The notes below the pieces were generated by a model, which was not told the origin of the DNA, made no database searches, and saw only the letters and a list, made by a program, of their open reading frames with translations. Both the position numbers and the translations under genes were made by a program. Shown here piece after piece: positions 31,890 to 39,318 of a stretch of DNA of 39,318 nucleotides. The stretch's first letter is position 1, and each line of letters begins with the position of its first letter. The DNA lies in NCBI GenBank assembly GCA_022786965.1, contig JALFXH010000131.1, forward strand, positions 1-39,318. The letters run 5' to 3'. Origin of the DNA: Clostridiales bacterium (GTDB lineage: Bacteria > Bacillota > Clostridia > Oscillospirales > Oscillospiraceae).

Positions 31890-32800
31890 TGCGGGTTGTG
31901 TTCATGGGGACGCCGGACATCGCGGCGACCTGTCTGAAAAAAATATTGGCGGACGGCTTTGAGGTGGTGGGGGTCTACACCCAGCCCGACCGTCCCAAGG
32001 GCCGGGGCATGAAGCTGGTAGCCTCCCCCGTGAAGGAAGTGGCGCTGGCGGCGGGCATTCCGGTGTTTCAGCCGGAAACCTTCCGGGAGGAGGAAAGTGT
32101 GGAGCAGCTGCGGGCGTTAAAGCCCGATATCTGCGCTGTGGTGGCCTATGGCAGAATCCTTCCCCAGAAGGTGCTGGATGTGCCGAAGCTTGGCTGCATC
32201 AACATCCACGCAAGCCTCCTGCCCAAGTACCGGGGCAGCGCGCCCTATCAGTGGGCGGTGCTGGACGGCTTGCAGGAAACCGGCGTCACCGCCATGTACC
32301 TGTGCCGGGAGATGGACGCGGGGGATATCATCGATGTGTCCAAGACCCCCATTGGGGAGAATGAAACAGCCGGGGAGCTGCTTGACCGTTTGGCGGTGCT
32401 GGGGGCCGACCTGCTCAGCAAGACCCTGAGCCGGTTCGAAACAGAGGGGAAGGTGCCCGCAGTGCCTCAGAATCCAGCGGAGGTTTCCTACGCCCCCATG
32501 CTGGATAAGACCATGTGCCCCATTGATTGGAATAAAACCGCCCTTCAGGTGCATAACCATGTACGGGGCCTGCATCCCTGGCCTGTGGCCACGTTTGTGT
32601 TGCAGGGGAAAAAATTCAAGGTTCACGATACCCGGGTGGTGTCCGGCAGCGGCGCACCGGGGCAGATTCTGGGCCTGACCAAAACCGGCCTTGTGGTGGC
32701 TTGCGGTGAGGGGGCGGTGGAAATCACCTCCTTACAGGCCGAGGGCGGCAAACGGATGGCGGCTCCCGATTACTTCCGGGGCCACCCGCTGGAAAGCTGA
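31889..32800 (+). CDS. fmt: Methionyl-tRNA formyltransferase
   Basis: A 303-residue enzyme that formylates initiator Met-tRNA using 10-formyltetrahydrofolate. Visible are the start MRVVFMGTPDIAATCL, the loop QPDRPKGRGMKLVASPVKEVA, the catalytic-site stretch CINIHASLLPKYRGSAPYQWA (N, H) and MDAGDII. The C-terminal tRNA-binding domain spans about 205-300. One-base overlaps with def upstream and rsmB downstream indicate translational coupling. Confidence 0.96.
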   Translation: MRVVFMGTPDIAATCLKKILADGFEVVGVYTQPDRPKGRGMKLVASPVKEVALAAGIPVFQPETFREEESVEQLRALKPDICAVVAYGRILPQKVLDVPKLGCINIHASLLPKYRGSAPYQWAVLDGLQETGVTAMYLCREMDAGDIIDVSKTPIGENETAGELLDRLAVLGADLLSKTLSRFETEGKVPAVPQNPAEVSYAPMLDKTMCPIDWNKTALQVHNHVRGLHPWPVATFVLQGKKFKVHDTRVVSGSGAPGQILGLTKTGLVVACGEGAVEITSLQAEGGKRMAAPDYFRGHPLES

Positions 32801-34113
32801 TGGGTGCCCGGGAAACGGCGCTGAACGCGCTGATTGCCTGCCGCCGGGACGGGGCGTGGCCCAACGGCGTGCTGAAAACCGCCATCAAAAAGGATCGGCT
32901 GGACAGCCGGGAGGCGGCGCTGGCTACGAGACTGACCTACGGCGTGTCCCAGAACCGGGGAAAGCTGGATTTCTATTTATCCCAGCTTTTGACCGGGAAA
33001 CTCAGGGATTTGCACCCGGTGGTCCGGGATATCCTCCATCTGGGGCTGTACCAGCTCTACGAACTGGACAAAATTCCAGACAGCGCGGCGGTGAACGAAT
33101 CCGTGGCGCTGGCGAAGAAATACTGCAAAAACCCCAAGGCGGCATCCTTAATCAATGGCGTTCTGCGAAACGCCGTCCGCAGCCGGGGGGAATTGAAGGA
33201 GCCGACCTCCTATGCAGACCGCTACAGCCACCCCGACCCGTTGATATCCCTGCTCAAGGCCAATCTGCCCAAGGGGACGCTGGAGCCCATGCTGATTGCG
33301 GACAACGCCGCCCCGGATACCGTGGTGCAGGTGAACACCCTGCGTATCACCGCACCCGCGCTGGCGGACCTGCTGGAAGGGGATGGCATTGGGGTCAAGC
33401 CCCACTACTGGATGCCGGACTGCCTGATTCTCTCAGGCACAGGCGATCTGGAGCGGCTGGAACCCTTCCGGGAAGGCCTCTTCTATGTGCAGGACCCGGC
33501 GGCGAAGCTCAGCGTGCTCTGCGCACAGCTGCCCGAAACCGGTGCCCGGGTGCTGGACTGCTGCGCCGCCCCGGGCGGAAAAAGCTTTGCCGCGTCCATT
33601 GCCATGGGCGGCAGGGGGAGCATTCTTTCCTGCGACATTCACCCCCACAAAACCGGCCTGATTTCCGCTGGAGCCGAACGGCTGGGTTTGACCAACATCA
33701 CGGCTAGATTGCAGGACGCATCCGAGTTCGTCCCGGAATGGGAAGAAGCCATGGATGCGGTAATCGCAGACGTACCCTGCTCCGGGCTGGGCATCATCCG
33801 GAAAAAACCGGATATTCGATATAAAGATTTGAAGGAAACGGAAGCTTTGCCGGAATTACAGCTGAAAATTCTGGAAAATCAGGCCCGATATGTGAAAAAA
33901 GGCGGCCTGCTTCTCTACTCCACCTGCACGGTGCTGCGGCGGGAGAATGAGGATGTTGTAAACGCCTTTTTAACCCGGCATGGGGACTTTCTCACGGAAC
34001 CCCTGCCCCTGCCGGATGTATTTCCCAAAAATGACACCGGGATGCTGACCCTGATTCCCGGACAGTACGATACCGACGGCTTTTTCATCTGCCGTCTGCG
34101 GAGGAAAGTATGA
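32800..34113 (+). CDS. rsmB: 16S rRNA m5C967 methyltransferase RsmB
   Basis: A protein of 437 residues. The N-terminal NusB-like domain (about 1-140: ARETALNALIACRRDGAW, LYQLYELDKIPDSAAVNESVALAKKY) is followed by an SAM-dependent methyltransferase core with CCAAPGGKSFAAS and the catalytic-cysteine motif DVPCSGLGIIRKKPDIRY, then YSTCTVLRRENEDVV. It methylates C967 of 16S rRNA. ATGA overlap with rlmN. The NusB domain in front is normal for this family. Confidence 0.94.
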   Translation: MGARETALNALIACRRDGAWPNGVLKTAIKKDRLDSREAALATRLTYGVSQNRGKLDFYLSQLLTGKLRDLHPVVRDILHLGLYQLYELDKIPDSAAVNESVALAKKYCKNPKAASLINGVLRNAVRSRGELKEPTSYADRYSHPDPLISLLKANLPKGTLEPMLIADNAAPDTVVQVNTLRITAPALADLLEGDGIGVKPHYWMPDCLILSGTGDLERLEPFREGLFYVQDPAAKLSVLCAQLPETGARVLDCCAAPGGKSFAASIAMGGRGSILSCDIHPHKTGLISAGAERLGLTNITARLQDASEFVPEWEEAMDAVIADVPCSGLGIIRKKPDIRYKDLKETEALPELQLKILENQARYVKKGGLLLYSTCTVLRRENEDVVNAFLTRHGDFLTEPLPLPDVFPKNDTGMLTLIPGQYDTDGFFICRLRRKV

Positions 34114-35150
34114 ATTTGAAATCCCTGACCCAGCCGGAATTGGCGGATATCCTGAGGGGGCTGGGTCAGCCCGCCTTCCGGGCAAAGCAGGTGTTTGCCT
34201 GGCTCCACAAGGGCGTCCGCTCCTATGACGAGATGACCAACCTGCCGAAGAGCCTGCGGGAAGCCCTGGCCCGGGAGTATCCCCTGTACACCCCCAAGGT
34301 GGTGCGAAAGCAGGAATCCCAGAAGGACGGCACCATCAAATATCTCTGGCAGCTGTCTGACGGCAACTGCGTGGAGACGGTGCTCATGCGCTACCGCTAC
34401 GGCAACACTGTCTGCATCTCCACGGAGGTGGGCTGCCGCATGGGCTGCGCCTTCTGCGCGTCCACCATTGGCGGGCTGGTGCGGCGTTTGGAGCCCTTTG
34501 AAATGTTGGACGAGGTGCTGTTTACGCAGGTGGATTCCGGCCTTCCCATCTCTCACATTGTGCTCATGGGCATCGGCGAGCCCCTGGACAACTTTGACAA
34601 CGTCATGCGCTTTCTGGAGTTGGTGAACCATCCCGACGGCATGAACATCTCCATGCGCCATATCAGTTTGTCCACCTGCGGCCTGGTGCCGAAGATTGAC
34701 GAGCTGGCGGCTAAAAAATTGCAGTTAAGCCTTGCCATTTCCCTGCACGGCCCCAACAACGAGCTGCGAAGCAAGGTCATGCCGGTGAACAAGGCTTACC
34801 CAATCGAAGAACTATTGGCAAGCTGCCATCGCTACTACGAGGCCACCGGGCGACGTATCCACTTTGAGTACGCCATGATTGACGGGGTCAACGATACCCC
34901 GGAATGCGCAAAGGAGCTGCTGCGGCGGTTAAAGGGTTTGGGCGCCCACGTCAATCTCATCCCCCTGAACCATGTGGAGGAAAGCCCGCTGAAGCCCAGC
35001 TCCAAGGAAGCCGTGGCCCGGTTTCAGAAGATTTTGGAGGACGGCGGCGTGACGGCTACGGTGCGAAGAACCCTGGGCGGCGACATCGACGCCTCCTGCG
35101 GCCAGCTGCGGCGGAAATACCAAACCACCCAGTCCCAAGAGGGCAGATAA
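34110..35150 (+). CDS. rlmN: 23S rRNA/tRNA adenine-C2 methyltransferase RlmN
   Basis: A radical-SAM enzyme of 346 residues. The cluster-binding cysteines are C109, C113 and C116 (GCRMGCAFCAS). The second methylated cysteine is in DIDASCGQLR near the end, so both active cysteines are present. GIGEPLDN and STCGLVPKID are typical. It methylates A2503 of 23S rRNA and A37 of some tRNAs. Overlaps rsmB by four bases. A repeat element begins 10 bases after its stop. Confidence 0.95.
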   Translation: MNLKSLTQPELADILRGLGQPAFRAKQVFAWLHKGVRSYDEMTNLPKSLREALAREYPLYTPKVVRKQESQKDGTIKYLWQLSDGNCVETVLMRYRYGNTVCISTEVGCRMGCAFCASTIGGLVRRLEPFEMLDEVLFTQVDSGLPISHIVLMGIGEPLDNFDNVMRFLELVNHPDGMNISMRHISLSTCGLVPKIDELAAKKLQLSLAISLHGPNNELRSKVMPVNKAYPIEELLASCHRYYEATGRRIHFEYAMIDGVNDTPECAKELLRRLKGLGAHVNLIPLNHVEESPLKPSSKEAVARFQKILEDGGVTATVRRTLGGDIDASCGQLRRKYQTTQSQEGR

Positions 35151-35160
35151 ATTTGGATCT

Positions 35161-35355
35161 AGTTGACAGTGGACAGTTGACAGTGGACAGTTGACAGTGG
35201 ACAGTTGTTGTATCCCTGCGGGATGGATAAATATAAGCGCAAAGAGACAAAATGCGAAAGATTCTTACTGGAATGCCCGCTTTTTTCGTCATCATTATTT
35301 CAATTGTCCCGAAGGGACTCCTTAACTGTCAACTGTCAACTTTCAACTGTCAACT
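35161..35355. repeat. AGTTGACAGT-bounded inverted-repeat element, copy 3
   Basis: The left end has three tandem AGTTGACAGTGGAC units; the right end is AACTGTCAACTGTCAACTTT followed by CAACTGTCAACT in inverted orientation. The interior shares TTGTATCCCTGCGGGATG and TGTCCCGAAGGGACTCCTTA with copy 1. About 195 bases between rlmN and prpC. No gene inside. Confidence 0.85.
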
Positions 35356-35358
35356 CTT

Positions 35359-35390
35359 ACAAATTCCAATTTGTATCGTCTGCGATACAG
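35359..35390. promoter_or_regulatory. Two adjacent inverted repeats upstream of prpC
   Basis: ACAAATT-CC-AATTTGT (35359-35374) and TGTATCG-TCTG-CGATACA (35373-35390) are perfect 7+7 dyads that touch each other. They lie 38 bases before the prpC start and just after the repeat element. They could be an operator for the prpC-prkC-rsgA genes or small RNA stems; no well-spaced -35/-10 pair was found here. Confidence 0.4.
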
Positions 35391-35427
35391 AGCAAAAGAG
35401 AATCCATAGAAGAGAGGTGCTGCGCTT

Positions 35428-36159
35428 ATGCAGAGCTGGGGACTTACCGATCCTGGCTGCGTCCGGAAGCAAAATCAGGACGCCTACCAAATTGAACAGC
35501 TGGATCGCCAGACGCTTCTGTGCGTGGTCTGCGACGGCATGGGCGGCGCCAAATCCGGTAATATCGCCAGCACCCTGGCCATGGAGGTCTTCGTGGAGGA
35601 GATTCGCCGCAGCTGGGTGAAGGGAATGGAATCCGACCGGGTGGATCAGATGCTTCGCAGCGCGGTAAAGCTGGCGAATTTCACGGTTTACGATCAGAGC
35701 GCCCAGTTCGAGGATTTTGACGGCATGGGCACCACCCTGGTTGCGGCGGTGGTGCGCAAAAACAAGGCTACCGTGGTCAACGTGGGCGACAGCCGGGCCT
35801 ACGGCATCAACCGCACAGGCATTCACCAGATTTCTAAGGATCACTCCCTGGTGCAGATGATGGTGGACCGGGGGGATCTGACCCCGGAGGTGGCCAAGAG
35901 CTACCCGGGCAAGAACTTCATCACCCGGGCCATCGGCACGGAGCCAATGGTTCTGTGCGACATTTTTCACTGGAGCGTCAGCCGGGGAGACTATCTTCTC
36001 CTGTGCTCTGACGGACTGAGCAATCTGATGGACGATCAGGAGATTCTCTTCGAGGTCGTCCATGGGGTCAATAAGCATCAATGCTGCAAGCGGCTGCTGG
36101 ATATCGCCAAAAGCCGCGGCGCACCGGACAACGTGACCAGCATTCTGGTGTTGGTTTAA
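35428..36159 (+). CDS. prpC: PP2C-type Ser/Thr phosphatase (PrpC/Stp)
   Basis: A 243-residue metal-dependent phosphatase. Conserved motifs are all present: RKQNQDAY, VVCDGMGGAKSG, GMGTTLVAAVV, VGDSRAYGI, CSDGLSNLM and PDNVTSILV, holding the aspartates that bind two metal ions. It reverses phosphorylation by the PASTA kinase encoded directly downstream, forming the usual phosphatase-kinase pair that controls cell wall, dormancy and metabolism in Firmicutes. The SD GAGAGGTG is about 9 bases from the ATG. Confidence 0.95.
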   Translation: MQSWGLTDPGCVRKQNQDAYQIEQLDRQTLLCVVCDGMGGAKSGNIASTLAMEVFVEEIRRSWVKGMESDRVDQMLRSAVKLANFTVYDQSAQFEDFDGMGTTLVAAVVRKNKATVVNVGDSRAYGINRTGIHQISKDHSLVQMMVDRGDLTPEVAKSYPGKNFITRAIGTEPMVLCDIFHWSVSRGDYLLLCSDGLSNLMDDQEILFEVVHGVNKHQCCKRLLDIAKSRGAPDNVTSILVLV

Positions 36160-36182
36160 GCCGAAAGGAGCTTTCTGCACTT

Positions 36183-38270
36183 ATGGATCAATACATTGGA
36201 CGGCTGCTGGACGGGCGCTACGAGATTCTGGAAATCATCGGCACCGGCGGCATGGCTGTCGTCTATAAAGCGCGCTGCCATCGGCTGAACCGGTTGGTGG
36301 CCATCAAAATACTGAAAGACGAATTCGCCAGAGACGAGGAATTCCGCCGCCGGTTCCGGGCGGAGGGCGAGGCCGTGGCCATGCTGAGCCACCCCAACAT
36401 CGTGCAGGTGTACGATGTCTCCACCTCCGACAGCGCCAACTTCATTGTCATGGAGCTGATCGACGGCATCTCTCTGAAGGAATATATGGAGAAAAAAGGC
36501 GTTCTCAACTGGAAGGAGACCCTGCACTTCTCCCTGCAAATCGCAAAGGGCCTGGAGCACGCCCACAGCCGGGGCATCGTCCACCGGGACATCAAGCCCC
36601 ATAACATCATGGTGCTGAAAAACGGCTCCGTCAAGGTCATGGACTTCGGCATCGCCCGGGTCATGAATAAGAGCAACACCCTGACCAAGGAAGCCCTGGG
36701 CAGCGTCCACTACATCTCCCCGGAGCAGGCCAAGGGCGGCCACACGGATAACCGCTCCGACCTGTATTCCCTGGGCGTTGTGATGTACGAAATGATGGCG
36801 GGCCGCCCGCCCTACGACGGCGAATCCGCCGTGTCCGTAGCCATCCAGCACATCAACGGCGGCGCGCCCCTGCCCTCCGTCTATAACCCCAACATTCCTA
36901 CGGGCCTGGAGCAGATCATTATGAAGGCCATGGCGCTGGAAGTCCGGGATCGGTACGTTTCCGCCACGGAAATGCTGCAGGATATGGAGGAATTCCGGAA
37001 GAATCCCGCCATTGTCTTCGACTACCACACCCTGATGGACGACGCCACCCGGAAAATACCCGGCGTCCCCATGACCACGGCGGAAAAGAAGGTGCAGCTG
37101 CGCACCGGCGAACGCCCGGTCGCGGTCTCTCAGCAGACCGGCCAAAGGCGTACCGGCACGGCGGCCCGGCCTGTGACCGCCCAGCGGGACAGCGAGATTG
37201 TCAGCCGTGTCCAGCAGAAGCACCGGCAGGAGCGGAAAAAGAAGGACAGCGAGCGCAGCCGGGTGGCCACCACCGCCATCGTGATTTGCAGCGCCGTGGC
37301 AGTGTTCGCCATCATCGTGTTCCTGATTGCCCTGTTCAGCGGTGCGCTGCTGGATCAGGAGAAGGATACGGTGGAGGTGCCCTACCTCACCGGCGGCCTG
37401 TACAGCGAAGCCCTGCTGGAAGCCCACCCGGATTTCAACATCCGCCTGCGGCCCCAGCAGTACAGCGAGAGCCATCCCAAGGATGAGATCATCAGCCAGC
37501 AGCCTGCGGGGGGCACCAAGGTCCAGCGGGGGTCGGATATCTGGATCACCGTCAGCATGGGCCCGGAGCCGGAGGTAATGAAGCTGGACAATTTCGTGGG
37601 GGCCGACGCGGAGGAAGCCTACAAGCTGCTGGACAGCCAGGGCTTTAAGCCCCTGAAAAAGAAGGAAGCCAGCTATGTCTACGGCGAGGGTATCGTGACC
37701 CGAACCGACCCGGCGGCGGATTCCGAGGTCACTGCGGGCCAGACCATCTACATTTATGTCAGCACCGGCCCTGAGGTGGTGGAGGTTCCCATGCCCAATG
37801 TGGTGGGTCTGGAACTGAGCCGGGCCAAGGAGCTGATACAGCAGCTGGGCTTTACCAATGTGCGCTACGAGCCTACGGAAAGCTCCCGGCCTGAGAACGA
37901 GGTGGTCTATCAGTCCGTGGGGAAGAACGAAACGGTGGACGTGTCCACGGAAATCATCGTGCAGTATTCCTCCGGCGTGGCGGAGACCGTGGAAACCGAG
38001 CCGCCGGCCCAGACCGGGTCCGAAGCCACGACGCCGCCCTTCAGCGTGTCCTGGGTGGTGCCGGAGCGGGACGAGGAGTACCGGCTGGACGTATGCCTGG
38101 GGGGCACCAAGGATGTTCTGTTCTCCAAGCTGATTCCTCCCGGAGCCAAGACGGTTCTGCTGGACCTGTCCGGCAGCGGCGTGGTGTACTACGACCTGTA
38201 CATTGACGGGGAGTTCGCCGAAACCAAGACGGTGGACTTTTCACCCAGAAGCGTGGAGTCCGGCGCATGA
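36183..38270 (+). CDS. prkC: PASTA-domain Ser/Thr kinase PrkC/Stk
   Basis: A protein of 695 residues. The kinase domain (about 13-275) has the glycine loop GTGGMAVVY (20-28), invariant K42, HRDIKPHN (D136), DFG (D154-G156) and GSVHYISPEQ. A basic juxtamembrane stretch leads to one membrane helix (about 360-385). Outside are three PASTA repeats (about 395-463, 464-532, 533-597) that bind muropeptides, a short Thr/Pro-rich linker and an extra C-terminal beta-rich domain (about 620-695). The ATG at 36183 is 12 bases after AAAGGAG, a rather long spacing; a frame extending into prpC is rejected. It overlaps rsgA by ATGA. Confidence 0.95.
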   Translation: MDQYIGRLLDGRYEILEIIGTGGMAVVYKARCHRLNRLVAIKILKDEFARDEEFRRRFRAEGEAVAMLSHPNIVQVYDVSTSDSANFIVMELIDGISLKEYMEKKGVLNWKETLHFSLQIAKGLEHAHSRGIVHRDIKPHNIMVLKNGSVKVMDFGIARVMNKSNTLTKEALGSVHYISPEQAKGGHTDNRSDLYSLGVVMYEMMAGRPPYDGESAVSVAIQHINGGAPLPSVYNPNIPTGLEQIIMKAMALEVRDRYVSATEMLQDMEEFRKNPAIVFDYHTLMDDATRKIPGVPMTTAEKKVQLRTGERPVAVSQQTGQRRTGTAARPVTAQRDSEIVSRVQQKHRQERKKKDSERSRVATTAIVICSAVAVFAIIVFLIALFSGALLDQEKDTVEVPYLTGGLYSEALLEAHPDFNIRLRPQQYSESHPKDEIISQQPAGGTKVQRGSDIWITVSMGPEPEVMKLDNFVGADAEEAYKLLDSQGFKPLKKKEASYVYGEGIVTRTDPAADSEVTAGQTIYIYVSTGPEVVEVPMPNVVGLELSRAKELIQQLGFTNVRYEPTESSRPENEVVYQSVGKNETVDVSTEIIVQYSSGVAETVETEPPAQTGSEATTPPFSVSWVVPERDEEYRLDVCLGGTKDVLFSKLIPPGAKTVLLDLSGSGVVYYDLYIDGEFAETKTVDFSPRSVESGA

Positions 38271-39154
38271 CAGAAAAAACAGAAGGGCGCATTGTGCGCT
38301 CGCTCAGCGGCTTTTATGACGTCCAGACCCCTGGGGGGCTGATTACCTGCCGGGCCAGAGGCATTCTGCGAAAAGAGGGAAGTTCCCCTCTCACCGGCGA
38401 TCTGGTGGAAATTTCCGTGGAGAAGGGGAAGGGTATGGTGGAGCGGATTCTGCCCCGGAAGAACCACTTCATCCGCCCGGCGGTGGCCAATGTGGACGCG
38501 CTGGTGGTGTTCGCCGCCAATGTGAACCCCGTTACGGAGCCCTTTCTCATTGATCGGGTGGCGGCCATCGCGGGAGATCAGAATGTGGACGTCTACCTGT
38601 GCGTCAACAAGTGCGACCTGGACCCGGCAATTGATTTGGTTCGGATTTACCAGCACGCGGGCTTCCCGGTAATTTGTACCAGCGCGGAAACCGGGGAGGG
38701 GGTGGCGGAATTGCGCGCCCTGCTCACAGGGAAGCTCACGGCCTTCACCGGCAACTCCGGCGTGGGCAAGAGCAGCATCCTCAACCGACTGGCTCCCGAA
38801 TTAAAGCTGGAAACCGGCGAGGTTTCGGAGAAACTGGGCAGGGGGCGGCATACCACCCGCCATGTGGAGCTGTTCCCTCTGGGAGATAACACCTATGTGG
38901 CGGACACCCCGGGGTTTTCCTCCTTCGACACCGACCAGATGGAGCTGATTCTGAAGGAGAATCTGCAATACGCCTTCCCGGACTTCGGGCGGTTTCTCGG
39001 CAAGTGCCGCTTTGACGACTGCTCTCACCGCAAGGAGCCGGACTGCGCCGTCCGCTCCGCCGTGGAGGCCGGGGAGATTGAGGGAAGCCGCTATGAAAGC
39101 TACCTGCGGCTCTACGAAAAGTCCAGCCAGATCAAGGCTTGGGAAATGAAGTAG
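38267..39154 (+). CDS. rsgA: Ribosome small subunit-dependent GTPase RsgA
   Basis: A 295-residue circularly permuted GTPase acting late in 30S subunit assembly. Order of parts: N-terminal OB fold (about 1-70), then NKCD (G4) ahead of GNSGVGKSS (G1) and DTPGFSS (G3), then a C-terminal zinc-binding segment CRFDDCSHRKEPDCAV with its cysteines and histidine intact. It starts inside the end of prkC (ATGA), the standard Firmicutes arrangement. No terminator is clear after the stop; repeats begin within 20 bases. Confidence 0.95.
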   Translation: MTEKTEGRIVRSLSGFYDVQTPGGLITCRARGILRKEGSSPLTGDLVEISVEKGKGMVERILPRKNHFIRPAVANVDALVVFAANVNPVTEPFLIDRVAAIAGDQNVDVYLCVNKCDLDPAIDLVRIYQHAGFPVICTSAETGEGVAELRALLTGKLTAFTGNSGVGKSSILNRLAPELKLETGEVSEKLGRGRHTTRHVELFPLGDNTYVADTPGFSSFDTDQMELILKENLQYAFPDFGRFLGKCRFDDCSHRKEPDCAVRSAVEAGEIEGSRYESYLRLYEKSSQIKAWEMK

Positions 39155-39171
39155 AGCGGCGAGCCGCCGCT

Positions 39172-39222
39172 GACAATACGTTACGGACGCTGGCGGTCAT
39201 CGTTACACCATTGGGCCCCTCG
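39172..39222 (-). repeat. Inverted third copy of the 51-base repeat at 22488/22556
   Basis: Read on the minus strand this stretch gives CGAGGGGCCCAATGGTGTAA, then CGATGACCGCCAGCGTCCGT and AACGTATTGTC. It differs from the two tandem copies 17 kb to the left at only a handful of positions. It follows the rsgA stop, so again it is intergenic. Confidence 0.75.
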
Positions 39223-39256
39223 ACCGGAAGCGCTTCGAAGGAGAATAGATCGGATC

Positions 39257-39318
39257 AAAGCCTCCCCTTTCAGGGGAGGTGGCCGAGCGGCAGCGAGGTC
39301 GGAGGGGTGGCGCCCACC
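39257..39318 (+). repeat. Arm of the CCTCCCC/GGGGAGG dispersed repeat, cut by the window end
   Basis: AAAGCCTCCCCTTTCAGGGG is followed by AGGTGGCCGAGCGGCAGCGA. It matches the inverse of the right arm of the element at 11656-11765 (AAGCCCTCCCC, GGGGAGGG, TGGCCGAGC, CGCGAGG). The first part is a CCTCCCC/GGGGAGG hairpin. The element continues beyond the window. Confidence 0.7.

Overview
The window is GC-rich chromosomal DNA from an anaerobic Gram-positive bacterium, most likely Clostridia (Eubacteriales, Oscillospiraceae/Ruminococcaceae-like). The pointers are the remA-gmk-rpoZ-priA-def-fmt-rsmB-rlmN-prpC-prkC-rsgA gene string, the cdaA-ybbR pair, a TM1266-type iron-only hydrogenase regulator, CdaR/GntP sugar-acid genes, strong Shine-Dalgarno (SD) sites, and dispersed intergenic repeats of the kind seen in gut Clostridia. 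The species cannot be named from the sequence alone, and no tRNA or rRNA genes were seen.

Layout. (1) 1-4240 is mobile or defence-like. A palindrome-rich non-coding stretch is followed by a three-gene operon (XRE regulator, YhcG/DUF1016 PD-(D/E)XK nuclease, large serine recombinase) with ATGA overlaps. A bidirectional terminator and a convergent, 5'-truncated tyrosine integrase follow. (2) 4330-6240 is a MarR repressor and a MATE exporter with a candidate tandem-palindrome operator between them. (3) 6362-8152 is a decaying RbsA/RbsC-type sugar ABC transporter: half of the ATPase gene is missing and the permease is frameshifted. (4) 8309-13384 (minus strand) is a response regulator, histidine kinase, ABC ATPase and large FtsX-type permease, an apparent self-regulated export or envelope-stress cassette. 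(5) 13581-15620 (minus) is an AAA-type ATPase with a C-terminal RyR domain, the strongest candidate for an under-described signalling or conflict protein. (6) 15700-16570 holds a sortase remnant and a TM1266 regulator behind a leader with an intrinsic terminator. (7) 16575-20655 (minus) is a glycerate utilisation unit: CdaR activator, GntP permease, glycerate 2-kinase. Its promoter abuts a decayed pxpB/kipI fragment. (8) 20882-22333 is a glycosyltransferase fused to a MarR-like winged helix, with its own promoter and terminator. (9) 22336-24057 is a repeat-rich gap, then a DUF3343 (Se/S carrier-like) gene overlapping a cysteine desulfurase. (10) 24078-39154 is a long plus-strand housekeeping block: c-di-AMP synthesis (cdaA-ybbR), rseC, yicC, remA-gmk, rpoZ-priA-def-fmt-rsmB-rlmN, and prpC-prkC-rsgA. 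Three AGTTGACAGT-bounded inverted-repeat elements interrupt it.

The right-hand block couples second-messenger synthesis, translation start and finish (def/fmt, rsmB, rlmN, rsgA) and Ser/Thr phosphosignalling. The left half is a patchwork of accessory modules, several of them broken (rbsA, rbsC, the integrase, sortase, pxpB), which suggests a region of repeated gain and loss. All family assignments come from reading motifs in the translated sequence; no database search was possible.
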